Source: Terriglobia bacterium (GTDB lineage: Bacteria; Acidobacteriota; Terriglobia; Acidiferrales; UBA7541). From it: a stretch of 53,955 nt of DNA. Where the stretch lies: contig JAIQEV010000022.1 of the NCBI GenBank assembly GCA_020073585.1, positions 1-53,955 of the forward strand, in the 5' to 3' direction. The first letter of the stretch is position 1. Each line of letters starts with the position of its first letter. The notes under the pieces are model-generated. The model did not search any database and had not been told where the DNA came from. It saw only the letters and a program-made list of their open reading frames with translations. The position numbers were made by a program, and so were the translations under genes. Positions 44,600 through 52,094 of this stretch are shown here, one piece after another.

Positions 44600-45355
44600 T
44601 CACCAGATGGGCCGGAACGTATCCGGCACCGCGGTCGTACCGTCCGGCGGCGGGGAGAATTGCTCGCACGTCGGGCTGACGTTCCGCGGCTTGACGTAAC
44701 CCTCGAACGGATATTCTCCGAAGCCGGCCACATTCGTGGGCATGGGACAACTGGGATTGAACGTGGGCGGCGTGTCGCGGACATAGCCGGCGAATTCGGG
44801 CTCGGCGTAATAGCCGTAGGGGTCCGCCTGGCCCCAGCCGACCAACTCCGGCGATTGCGCGTAACCGTAGCCGGCCACCGGATACTCCTCGGCGTAGTAG
44901 CCGACGGGTTCATACTCGGCGAATTCAGGTTCCGCGTAGGAGCCGTACGGATCAACCTCACCGCAGGCGCCCATGTCGGGCGGCTCGGCGTAATAGCCAT
45001 AGGGATCCGTTTCCGCGAACTGGCCGTAGGGATCGGCTTCGGAATATCCCGCGACCGGCTCGTACTTGGCGAACTCGGGTTTCGCGTAGGAGCCGTACGG
45101 GCCGGCCGCACCCCAACCGGCCATGCCGGGCGGCTGGGTGTAGTAGCCATACGGAGCAGGTGCGGCGTATCCGCCAACGGGCTCGAACTCGGCGAATTCC
45201 TGCTCGCCCCATTCGCCCACTGGCTCGTATTCAGCGAATTCGGGGGATTCCGCATAGTGGAATTGCATTGACGTTTCTCCTTGGGCATCGCCCATGGCGG
45301 CCGGGTCGCAAGGGTTGACGATCATGACCTCATCGAACCCGGAATTACGTTTCAT
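44600..45355 (-). CDS. Tyr/Glu/Pro-rich repeat protein of the cluster (251 aa)
   Basis: The 251 residues consist largely of repeated units such as EFAEYEPVG, DPYGYYAEP, DPYGSYAEP and AEEYPVAGYG. Composition is strongly acidic and aromatic, with few Lys or Arg. The C-terminal ~60 residues are non-repetitive (RDTPPTFNPSCPMPTNVAG). No signal peptide or membrane segment is present. The repeats may build a fibre, a spike or an assembly scaffold; this is inference. The ATG at 45355 has GGAAGGA upstream. Confidence 0.72.
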   Translation of the reverse strand: MKRNSGFDEVMIVNPCDPAAMGDAQGETSMQFHYAESPEFAEYEPVGEWGEQEFAEFEPVGGYAAPAPYGYYTQPPGMAGWGAAGPYGSYAKPEFAKYEPVAGYSEADPYGQFAETDPYGYYAEPPDMGACGEVDPYGSYAEPEFAEYEPVGYYAEEYPVAGYGYAQSPELVGWGQADPYGYYAEPEFAGYVRDTPPTFNPSCPMPTNVAGFGEYPFEGYVKPRNVSPTCEQFSPPPDGTTAVPDTFRPIW

Positions 45356-45403
45356 GGAGAGAATCCTTCCGCGCGCGCGAGGGCAGCAGGGCCGGGCGCA
45401 GGC

Positions 45404-45745
45404 CTAGCCGACGATGCCTTTCCGCGTCACCCGATAGTCGCCGCCGACCACAAAGAGCTGCTTGCCCAACGGATCGCAGGCCAGCATCGGAGGCGTCTCC
45501 ATGAAGTGTATGAACGTCCGCGGTCTGCCGCACTGCCCGCGGTCGGAGGAGTAAATCAACGCGCGCAGGTCGCCGAGCCGAACCAGCACGCGCGGAATGA
45601 CGCGTGAGCACGGACGCCGCAGGAACTCCTGCGCGGGAAAAGAATGGAAGCGGCGGAAGAGCGAGCGCGCGCTCGAGAGACAGCCGCAAGACCGGGCACA
45701 GCTTGAGCGGCCCTCGCAGCCTGGCGATCCGAGCAGATAACTCAC
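45404..45745 (-). CDS. Small Cys-containing protein of the cluster (113 aa)
   Basis: I do not recognise this protein. The N-terminus has Cys-rich segments (GSPGCEGRSSCARSCGC) and Arg-rich helices, and the C-terminus is beta-like (LRALIYSSDRGQCGRPRTFI, PLGKQLFVVGGDYRVTRKGI). I chose the GTG at 45745 because CGGGAG lies nine bases upstream; the frame is open up to a GTG at 45790. A 222-codon frame covering the same bases in another register is rejected. Confidence is moderate. Confidence 0.55.
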   Translation of the reverse strand: MSYLLGSPGCEGRSSCARSCGCLSSARSLFRRFHSFPAQEFLRRPCSRVIPRVLVRLGDLRALIYSSDRGQCGRPRTFIHFMETPPMLACDPLGKQLFVVGGDYRVTRKGIVG

Positions 45746-45796
45746 TGGCGCAACTCCCGAGCATGGCGCGAATCTCCTGCCTCTTCTCACGCGGAC

Positions 45797-46267
45797 TTAA
45801 CGACGACGCCGGAAGCGCATGTGGCGCCGGCGCATTCCCCCTCCGGGCATCCCCGGAGCGCCCGGGCCTCCCGGGGCGCCGGGCATGCCGGGAGCACCCG
45901 GCCATTGTCCGGGGGCCACAGGGACGAGCCCCGCCGGCCCGGGCCACACGGAGCAGCGCATGTAGAGACGCCGGGGATGCGGGCCGGTATACGGCAGTGC
46001 GGGCGTGGTCCAACCCACGGGCGGGGCACAGCGCCGAATGGGTACGAACTGGCGAAAGAGTTGCGGCGCAGCCGAAGCAATGGCCGCGCTGGGGCTGGGA
46101 AATCCCGGCGGAACCGGCGGCGCACCGCCCCGGCCCCCGAACAGTCCTTTTATAGCGTTGAAAATTCCCGGGAACAGCCCCACGGGATTGCCGAAGCCGT
46201 CGTACGCGACTTGGCCGTAGCTGTCCGGCACTTCGTGAACGTAGCCGAGATTATCTTGCACGAGCAT
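45797..46267 (-). CDS. MLVQD-type protein B with Gly/Pro-rich basic tail (156 aa)
   Basis: The N-terminus MLVQDNLGYVHEVPDSYGQV and YDGFGNPVGLFP is shared with the next gene. The middle is Gly/Pro-rich and the C-terminus is a basic tail (MRRRHMRFRRRR). Two Pro/Gly stretches (GAPGMPGAPGGPGAPGMPGG) suggest flexible or filamentous structure. A strong AAAGGAGG site precedes the ATG at 46267, which lies inside the 3' end of gene A (17-base overlap). No enzymatic motif is seen; a nucleic-acid- or anion-binding tail is possible (inference). Confidence 0.7.
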   Translation of the reverse strand: MLVQDNLGYVHEVPDSYGQVAYDGFGNPVGLFPGIFNAIKGLFGGRGGAPPVPPGFPSPSAAIASAAPQLFRQFVPIRRCAPPVGWTTPALPYTGPHPRRLYMRCSVWPGPAGLVPVAPGQWPGAPGMPGAPGGPGAPGMPGGGMRRRHMRFRRRR

Positions 46268-46847
46268 GACGTCGCCTCCTTTGGATCATCGGGAACTGCA
46301 TGCCTGGCCAACCGTAGGGAGGCGCTGGCATGCCCGGTCGAAATCCCGGCCAGGGAGCCGGGCCGAACTGCGGGGGGAAAAACGGAAAACCCGGTGGCAT
46401 CGGTGCATAGGGAGCGGGCGGGAACGGCGGAGCAGCGGGATAACTGGGCCCTGGCATCCACGCGGCTGCGGGTGGCGCAAACGCCGGAGGAGGAGGAGCC
46501 ACAACCGGCGCTGGTGCGGGGGCTGGCGCTCCACCGCCGGTGATAGCGGAAACAGCCGGTCCGAGAATCTGCCCTACCGCAGGAAGGGCCTTGCTGACCA
46601 AGCCGCCGATGACGGGAAGCGCACTGCTGATCGCCCCACCGATGGCCGGCAAAGCGCTGCTGATCGCCGGCAGCAACGCCGCGAGTGCGGGAAACAATCC
46701 GAGCGGATTGCCGAGCCCGTCGTATACCATTTCACCGACGGGATTGCCGAGACCATCATAGACAGTTTCGCCGTAACCCGAGCAGCCCGCGTAATCTGCG
46801 GCCGGCACTTCGTGTACGTAACCGCTCAACATGTCTTGGACGAGCAT
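46251..46847 (-). CDS. MLVQD-type protein A with hydrophobic and Pro-rich segments (198 aa)
   Basis: It is a paralogue of the next gene. It starts MLVQDMLSGYVHEVPAAD and carries two YDGLGNP copies (TVYDGLGNPVG and MVYDGLGNPLG). An amphipathic or membrane-active hydrophobic stretch follows (~50-105, rich in Ala, Leu, Pro and Ile), then a Pro-rich segment with PAPAPAPV-type repeats and a basic tail (IQRRRRHARAR). No signal peptide is visible. The hydrophobic part could insert into membranes, but that is inference. It overlaps the upstream gene by 22 bases and the downstream one by 17. Confidence 0.7.
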   Translation of the reverse strand: MLVQDMLSGYVHEVPAADYAGCSGYGETVYDGLGNPVGEMVYDGLGNPLGLFPALAALLPAISSALPAIGGAISSALPVIGGLVSKALPAVGQILGPAVSAITGGGAPAPAPAPVVAPPPPAFAPPAAAWMPGPSYPAAPPFPPAPYAPMPPGFPFFPPQFGPAPWPGFRPGMPAPPYGWPGMQFPMIQRRRRHARAR

Positions 46848-47389
46848 TGGATCCCTTCCTTTCCTATCTCACACACGCGCTTCCAGATGGCCGGCGGCGC
46901 CCAGCCCATGGGCTTGTCGGTGGTGGCGTCGAGCGCCACCCAGCGCTTGCCGATGAGCACTTCGGGATAGATGTGGCTGTAGGAATGCGGTTTGTGCGGA
47001 CGGAAGCCGGCGAGCACGAGGCGCACCGGATGGCCGGTGGAGACGAGCATGGCGCCGAGAAGAATCGTAAAATCATCGCAATCACCGGACTTCAATTCCA
47101 AGGTGCGGCGAGCCGAGTGCAGCAGCTCGACGCGAAAAATGTCCCTTGTATAGCGGGTCGTGCGGCGCACCCAATCGAAAATCGACCAGACTTCGCCGAA
47201 GCGGTCCTTGGGCCGAATGCGATAGGCGCGAAACACCTCGATGGCTTTCTGACGGACGTACAGATCCTTGGCTCCGTCGTTTATAAGCTGGGCCACGATG
47301 CGCGCGGTAACCAGCGTGCCGCGGGAACCCTTGGGCACTCGCAGGCTGATAATCCGAGGCTGCACAAAACGGCTGCATAGGCGAATCAT
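46826..47389 (-). CDS. Transglutaminase-like cysteine protein (187 aa)
   Basis: This 187-residue protein has a transglutaminase-like fold. Cys104 lies in LKSGDCDDFTILLGAML, His139 in HSYSHIYPEV, and Asp154 in RWVALDATTDKP, giving a Cys-His-Asp triad. Such domains act as proteases, amidases or cross-linkers and also occur in phage-like gene sets (family knowledge). Here maturation or cross-linking of a particle is a possibility (inference). The ATG at 47389 abuts the upstream TGA. It has no signal peptide. Confidence 0.82.
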   Translation of the reverse strand: MIRLCSRFVQPRIISLRVPKGSRGTLVTARIVAQLINDGAKDLYVRQKAIEVFRAYRIRPKDRFGEVWSIFDWVRRTTRYTRDIFRVELLHSARRTLELKSGDCDDFTILLGAMLVSTGHPVRLVLAGFRPHKPHSYSHIYPEVLIGKRWVALDATTDKPMGWAPPAIWKRVCEIGKEGIQCSSKTC

Positions 47390-47611
47390 TCACAGCGCAC
47401 CCAAAACCCGCTTGACCGGAACAATCACGGGTTGATCGATGCCCTCCACCTCGACGACCAGGAAAGCGCCCGGCTGCATACCGCTGTCGCTCGTCTCGAC
47501 GACCCGGCCCTGGAGCAGATCGCAGCCGTGCAGGGCGTCCAACAAGTTATGCGGCTCGGGAAGGTACACATCGCGAATCTGGAAATGGACCCAACGATTT
47601 TTCAAGTCCAC
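47390..47611 (-). CDS. Small unrecognised beta-rich protein at head of the cluster (73 aa)
   Basis: The 73 residues (LPEPHNLLDALHGCDLLQGR, FLVVEVEGIDQPVIVPVKRV) look like a small beta-barrel. The start is a GTG at 47611 without a clear ribosome site, so the true start is uncertain. It is the first gene of the minus-strand cluster after a 243-bp spacer from the activator. I do not recognise it. Confidence 0.55.
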   Translation of the reverse strand: MDLKNRWVHFQIRDVYLPEPHNLLDALHGCDLLQGRVVETSDSGMQPGAFLVVEVEGIDQPVIVPVKRVLGAL

Positions 47612-47854
47612 GGGCGTTTCGCTTCGTCGTCATGTATCTGGTCGTGCTCGATCGCGCGACGAAGAGGGGCACGCCGGCTTCCAATCCGGAAGGGGAATTC
47701 GCAATCGCGAAGCTCAAGCGCCGCAACAGTTTGCGGAAAGCACTCCTGCGGGACGCGCGAACCGGGGCCGGCGAAACAGAAGAGCATTTCCGGTTGCAGG
47801 CCGCGCGTTCCGGAAACAATTTTCTGAACTGCCGCGCGAAACAGGCGAAGCGAA

Positions 47855-49339
47855 TCAGCCGTGCAAGGACCGGCGCCGAAGCTTGTTGTACACGCTGCGC
47901 GGGGTGATGCCGAGCAGACGAGCGGTCTGAGACTGATTGCCGCGGGTGCGGTGCAAAGCGGCTTCGAGAAGCAGTTGCTCGCAGTGCGCGAGCGACCTCG
48001 GGAGATTCCAGTGGTGCTCTTCGAGCAGGCGGAGGAAATCGGCGGGCACCATGGATTCCAGGGGCGCCGGCGGGAACTCGCGAGCGATTGGCGGCTCGGG
48101 GCGCGGCGCCTCTCCCGCAGAGAGTTCCTTCCAGAGCTCGGCGGGCAGGTCGGCGAGACTCAGAGGCGCGTCGTCTTCCTTATGAGCAATGGCATGGCGG
48201 AGGAGATTTTCAAGCTGGCGAGCATTGCCGGGCAGGCCGGTGGCCTTGAGCGCTTCCACAAAATCGGCGCCGGGCACAATCGTACGCGCGGGATTGAGTG
48301 AGCGGTGCTTGGCGAGGAAATGGACGATGAGCGCGTCGACGTCTTCGAGGTGTTCGCGCAAGGGCGGCACATGAATGGCGACCACGTTCAGACGATGGAA
48401 GAGATCGGCGCGAAACAGCCCGCGCCCGACCCGGTCGCGAAGGTCCTGGTTGGAGGCGGCCAGCACGCGCGCGTTGATGGCCACCTCGCGGTCTTCGCCG
48501 ACGGCCAGTACGCGGCTTTCTTGCAGGGCGCGGAGCAGCTTGGCCTGGAGATCGAGGTCCAGCTCGGCAATCTCGTCGAGAAAGAGGACGCCGCCGTCGG
48601 CCGCGCGGAACAGGCCCTTGCGGTCGTGATCGGCGCCGGTGAAAGCGCCGCGGCGGTGGCCGAACAATTCTGTTTCCGCGAGCGTGGGAGTGAGTGCGGC
48701 GCAATTCAATGCAACGAATGGCCCGCTGGAGCGCTTGGGATCGAGCCGGTGAATGGCCCGCGCCAGGAGTTCCTTGCCGGTGCCGGTTTCTCCAGTGAAA
48801 AGAACCGTGACGTCGCTCAAGCTGCTGACGCGCAGAACGAGGCGGAAGACAGCAGCCATTACCGGGCTTGCGCCGATGACTCCCTGGCGTTCCAGTGACT
48901 CCCGGATGTGCTCTTTCTCGGCGCGACGCTGAACTCCGGACTGGAGAGCAGCCAGAACGCGGCGGCGCAGGTCCGTGGGAAACTCCGCGCTGGAACTATC
49001 CAATAGAAGTTGTGCACCGTCGAGCAGCGCGCGGCAACGCGCGCCCAGCGGCCATGTGCCGGCGCTATCTTCGTAGCCGAGGACAAAATGCTGGCGCCCG
49101 CGAAAGCAGCGGATTACTTCGCCGGATAGAACCTGTGCGGGGGCCGATTGGCCGAGGGCCACCAGGGCCACTCCGGGCGGTGCGCTCGCGGCGGCTTCCG
49201 CGGCTAGTTCGAGCGAATCGAGGTGCCGAATGACGGCGCCGGTTCCAGCCAGGACCCGGCGGATTTGCGCGATTCTCGCTGGGGCGCGATCCCAAAGAAA
49301 CAGCGGGGCGCCCAAGCCATCTGAGCTGGAGGAAAGCAT
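47855..49339 (-). CDS. Sigma-54-dependent activator with non-phosphorylatable receiver-like domain
   Basis: This 494-residue protein has an N-terminal ~130-residue receiver-like region that lacks an Asp at the phosphoacceptor position (VALVALGQSAP). An AAA+ domain follows (Walker [15 protein letters not shown] intact, LFLDEIAELD) and a Fis-type helix-turn-helix at the C-terminus (GNQSQTARLLGITPRSVYNK). It would activate sigma-54 promoters without phosphorylation, perhaps by an unknown ligand or partner. It lies directly upstream of, and in the same orientation as, the cluster, so control of that cluster is a reasonable inference. Its GTG/ATG start at 49339 is preceded by no strong ribosome site. 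Confidence 0.92.
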   Translation of the reverse strand: MLSSSSDGLGAPLFLWDRAPARIAQIRRVLAGTGAVIRHLDSLELAAEAAASAPPGVALVALGQSAPAQVLSGEVIRCFRGRQHFVLGYEDSAGTWPLGARCRALLDGAQLLLDSSSAEFPTDLRRRVLAALQSGVQRRAEKEHIRESLERQGVIGASPVMAAVFRLVLRVSSLSDVTVLFTGETGTGKELLARAIHRLDPKRSSGPFVALNCAALTPTLAETELFGHRRGAFTGADHDRKGLFRAADGGVLFLDEIAELDLDLQAKLLRALQESRVLAVGEDREVAINARVLAASNQDLRDRVGRGLFRADLFHRLNVVAIHVPPLREHLEDVDALIVHFLAKHRSLNPARTIVPGADFVEALKATGLPGNARQLENLLRHAIAHKEDDAPLSLADLPAELWKELSAGEAPRPEPPIAREFPPAPLESMVPADFLRLLEEHHWNLPRSLAHCEQLLLEAALHRTRGNQSQTARLLGITPRSVYNKLRRRSLHG

Positions 49340-49426
49340 GAGAACGAATCCCTTGCACGCTCGCGGAATCGAGGCGGTAAATTAGCGTCGCGCAACTTCC
49401 CCGGCAACCGTCCGAAGGACGGTGCG

Positions 49427-49447
49427 GTAGCTCGACTTTTAGTCGAG
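49427..49447 (+). repeat. REP-like palindrome, second family, with GTAG foot
   Basis: GTAG (49427-49430) precedes the perfect stem CTCGACT-TTT-AGTCGAG. A second palindrome, CCGTCC-GAA-GGACGG, lies at 49408-49422. Both sit in the divergent spacer between the activator and the LuxR-type gene. Confidence 0.6.
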
Positions 49448-49461
49448 GCTGTGGATTTCTA

Positions 49462-49489
49462 TTGACAACAGGTGGACCTGCACTAAACT
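49462..49489 (+). promoter_or_regulatory. Candidate sigma-70 promoter for the LuxR-type gene
   Basis: TTGACA (49462-49467) is followed after 16 bases by TAAACT (49484-49489), about 40 bases before the ATG at 49531. The -10 box is a four-of-six match. Confidence 0.4.
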
Positions 49490-49530
49490 AATAATCCCAT
49501 TCTGTTGCGACCCTGCCCAACGGTGTTTCT

Positions 49531-50196
49531 ATGGATCAGTTCAGTCGCAAGGACATTCTCCCTATCTGCGTGGTCGCCGAGAATCGCTTGGCCTGCGCTT
49601 ATCTCCTGGGCATCTTGCGAAAAGACGCGGGACTCCAGCCCATCGTTCTGGAAGACCTGATTGCCGCCGGCCGGACTCCGCCCAAGCTGGTGGCGGTGGT
49701 GGACCGGAGCGGGCTGCGCATTCCACTCTGTGAATGTCTGAGCAGATTCCGGCGGTCCTTTCCTAACGCGCGGATTCTGGTCCTGGATCAGGACCATGTG
49801 AATGAGAAGGAAGAGGTTGTGCGGATGCTGCTTTTGGGCGCCCACGGCTTTCTGGAGCACGAACGCTCCGCCGAGCTGTTGGCCAAAGCGTTGCGGTTCG
49901 TCGCTGCCGGGCACTATTGGGTGGCGCCCGGTGTGCTGGAATTGTATCTGCGCGAAGTTTCCGACGTGCTGCGCAATGCCCACAAGCGGCCGGAAACGTT
50001 TACGCCGCGGGAGAACCAGGTGCTGGAGCTCGTGCGGAGCCGGCTGACGAACAGAGAAATCGCCGGGCTTCTAAAGATCCGCATCAGCACGGTGAAGTTC
50101 CACCTTTCGAACGTCCTTTCCAAATTGAATTTGACCAGCCGCCAGGATTTGGTCGTCCCGATGCGCTGGGACATTTGGAGCAAGCTGCTTCCGTAG
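49531..50196 (+). CDS. NarL/LuxR-type response regulator
   Basis: This 221-residue protein has an N-terminal receiver-like domain with Asp58 in VAVVDRSG where the phosphoacceptor should be; the acidic pair at strand one is missing (CVVAENR). The C-terminal LuxR helix-turn-helix (~155-215) reads FTPRENQVLELVRSRLTNREIAGLLK. It is divergent from the activator and could regulate the cluster jointly with it (inference). No cognate kinase lies adjacent. Confidence 0.86.
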   Translation: MDQFSRKDILPICVVAENRLACAYLLGILRKDAGLQPIVLEDLIAAGRTPPKLVAVVDRSGLRIPLCECLSRFRRSFPNARILVLDQDHVNEKEEVVRMLLLGAHGFLEHERSAELLAKALRFVAAGHYWVAPGVLELYLREVSDVLRNAHKRPETFTPRENQVLELVRSRLTNREIAGLLKIRISTVKFHLSNVLSKLNLTSRQDLVVPMRWDIWSKLLP

Positions 50197-50296
50197 CTCC
50201 ACTCTCCGATGTGCCTATCGATGGCAGGCGGAACAATCCGCCGCAAGGTGATTCACCGCGAGAGTTTCGGAGTTTCGCCCTGCACCTCTCCGGGAA

Positions 50297-51760
50297 TCAA
50301 GCGGTGCTTCCAGGCATTGCGGAGCAGCAGTGTCTCTCGACACCGCCTTCGCTCTTATCGAGGTCCACCCTGGTGCGCAAGCCGGATTCGACGATGGCGT
50401 CCGCGAGCAGGTCTTCGTTCTTGTGGCCCATCAGGTGCACGCCGGCCACGCCCTCGATTCCGCGTAAGGCCGCGATGGTCTCGAGCAGTATCTTTTTCCC
50501 CTCGAGCGCCTGGTCCCGGGCATGGGCGACGCGCTGAATGACCTTTTCCGGAACGTGAACGCCGGGAACATGCTGCGCCATCCAGCGGAGACCCTTGGCG
50601 CTGCGCAGCGCGCCGACGCCCACCAGAATCCGGCAGCGTTCGTGCAATCCGCGCGCGCGTACGGCACGCATGAAATTCTCGAGCAGCTCGAGGTCGAAAC
50701 AGAACTGCGTCTGGATGAATTGCGCGCCGGCATTGATCTTTTGCTCGAGGTTGGTCACGCGCTCCGCGTAGGGAGGCACAAACGGGTTGGCCGCCGCGCC
50801 CAGGAACAGATTCGGCGCGGCCTCCAGCTTGCGGCCGGAGGCGAACCGCCCCGCATCCCGCAAGCCGCGCGCGATGCCCAGGAGGGAAACGGCGTCGAGA
50901 TCGAAGACGGCCTTGGCCCCGGGGTGATCGCCGTTGCGGATGTCATCCCCGGTCAGGCACAGAAAGTTGCGCACCCCGAGCGCCGCGGCGCCCAGCAGGT
51001 CTCCCTGCAGCGCCAGCCGGTTGCGGTCCCGGCAGGCCATCTGGCACACCGCCGTGTGGCCGTTGGCTGTCAGCACCGCCGCGGCCGCTACGCTGGAAAG
51101 GTGGCAATGCGCTCCCGCGCCATCGGTGATGTTCAGCGCATCCACGAGGCCCCGGAACCGGGAGGCCCGCTGGAGAAGTTCGGTGCAATCGGAGGAATCC
51201 GGAGGGGCGATTTCGGCGGTGACCAGGAAGCGCCCGGACTCGCAAGCGCGCTCGAAGTCGTGCTTGGGGCGCTCCAGCGCGCGGAGCGCGGGGCGCTGCT
51301 CCAGGACTGGCAGAACATCTTCCCGGGCGGCGATCTGGAGCCAGGTGGAGCGCCCGCGATGCCGCTGATCCACCGGAGGGAGCAGGAGAGCCTCGGCGGG
51401 GGCCTGGCCCGCAATCCTCTTGCGGCCTTCGCCCGCTTCCAGCCATACGCAACGCATCTTGGGCTTCACTTCGCATCCCCCGTCCGGACGCACGCCGCCG
51501 CACGGACCGTTGCGCATCTCCTTGCCGCAATTCTCCGGGCAGGCCATCCCGGTGGAAGAGAGCACGCACTGCCCGCACATCCGGCAATCGAAAAGGAGCC
51601 CCTTGGCAGCGCGTTCCAGGGGCGCAAACAGTTTTTCCGAACGTTCCCGGCCCACCAGGCGCACCACCACGGCCAAAGATGGCGCGTACTTCCGGAAAAC
51701 GTCATACACCCGCCGCAGTCCGCCGGCATGCCGAACCGACCAATGGCGTAGCGCTTTCAC
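50297..51760 (-). CDS. metF: MetV-MetF fusion: methylenetetrahydrofolate reductase with Cys-rich N-terminal domain
   Basis: This 487-residue protein joins an N-terminal Cys-rich zinc/iron domain (Cys59, 62, 65, 74, 78, 87, 96 and 104; CRMCGQC, GMACPENCGK) to a C-terminal flavin-dependent methylene-THF reductase barrel (~170-470: FLVTAEIAPPDSSD, VDALNITDGAGAH, NFLCLTGDDIRNGDHPGAKA, FIQTQFCFD). In acetogens these parts are separate MetV and MetF. It converts methylene-THF to methyl-THF, feeding methionine synthesis. The GTG start at 51760 follows AGGCAGG. A strong promoter lies ~75 bases upstream. Confidence 0.92.
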   Translation of the reverse strand: MKALRHWSVRHAGGLRRVYDVFRKYAPSLAVVVRLVGRERSEKLFAPLERAAKGLLFDCRMCGQCVLSSTGMACPENCGKEMRNGPCGGVRPDGGCEVKPKMRCVWLEAGEGRKRIAGQAPAEALLLPPVDQRHRGRSTWLQIAAREDVLPVLEQRPALRALERPKHDFERACESGRFLVTAEIAPPDSSDCTELLQRASRFRGLVDALNITDGAGAHCHLSSVAAAAVLTANGHTAVCQMACRDRNRLALQGDLLGAAALGVRNFLCLTGDDIRNGDHPGAKAVFDLDAVSLLGIARGLRDAGRFASGRKLEAAPNLFLGAAANPFVPPYAERVTNLEQKINAGAQFIQTQFCFDLELLENFMRAVRARGLHERCRILVGVGALRSAKGLRWMAQHVPGVHVPEKVIQRVAHARDQALEGKKILLETIAALRGIEGVAGVHLMGHKNEDLLADAIVESGLRTRVDLDKSEGGVERHCCSAMPGSTA

Positions 51761-51840
51761 CGGGTACCTGCCTCTCTTCAGTGGCCGCCAAGCCGGGGCA
51801 CTGAACGTGAGAATGCGAGCCTGATCTCGTCTAGTACCCT

Positions 51841-51868
51841 ACTATACTCAAAGTCGTTGTCTTGTCAA
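51841..51868 (-). promoter_or_regulatory. Sigma-70 promoter for metF
   Basis: On the minus strand a perfect TTGACA (plus 51863-51868) is followed after 16 bases by TATAGT (51841-51846). The -10 box overlaps the inverted half-sites AGTA...TACT (51833-51848), a possible operator for the nearby MarR protein (inference). Confidence 0.65.
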
Positions 51869-52021
51869 CTAACAGCTATTGGGCGATCTCCCCTCCGGAA
51901 TAGATAGAGTCCCCGCTTGCGCATAGAACGTACGCTTTTCCCGGGTGGCGGAAGCGGGGTGAACGGATTTCCGGGCCGGGGGAGCCATCCCCAATGAATT
52001 GTCCGGTCTCCCCCAACTTGG

Positions 52022-52050
52022 TTGCCCGTGCCTGCGCGCACGGTTACAAT
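52022..52050 (+). promoter_or_regulatory. Sigma-70 promoter for the MarR gene
   Basis: TTGCCC (52022-52027) is followed after 17 bases by TACAAT (52045-52050), 44 bases before the ATG at 52095. The spacer contains the imperfect palindrome GTGCCTGCGCGCAC, which could be an operator. The rest of 51869-52021 shows nothing I recognise. Confidence 0.6.
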
Positions 52051-52094
52051 CAAAAACCATTGTTTTGCGAAGAGATTCGCCGGCCGAGGACCAC

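Noticed and set aside
45345-46013. 222-codon minus-strand frame over the small cluster gene and the tail of MLVQD protein B
   Set aside because: It has an Arg/Ala/Pro-rich shadow composition; the 45404-45745 frame has a beta-like C-terminus and a ribosome site.
47547-47819. 90-codon minus-strand frame upstream of the cluster
   Set aside because: It overlaps the small 73-residue gene out of frame and has no ribosome site or recognisable pattern.
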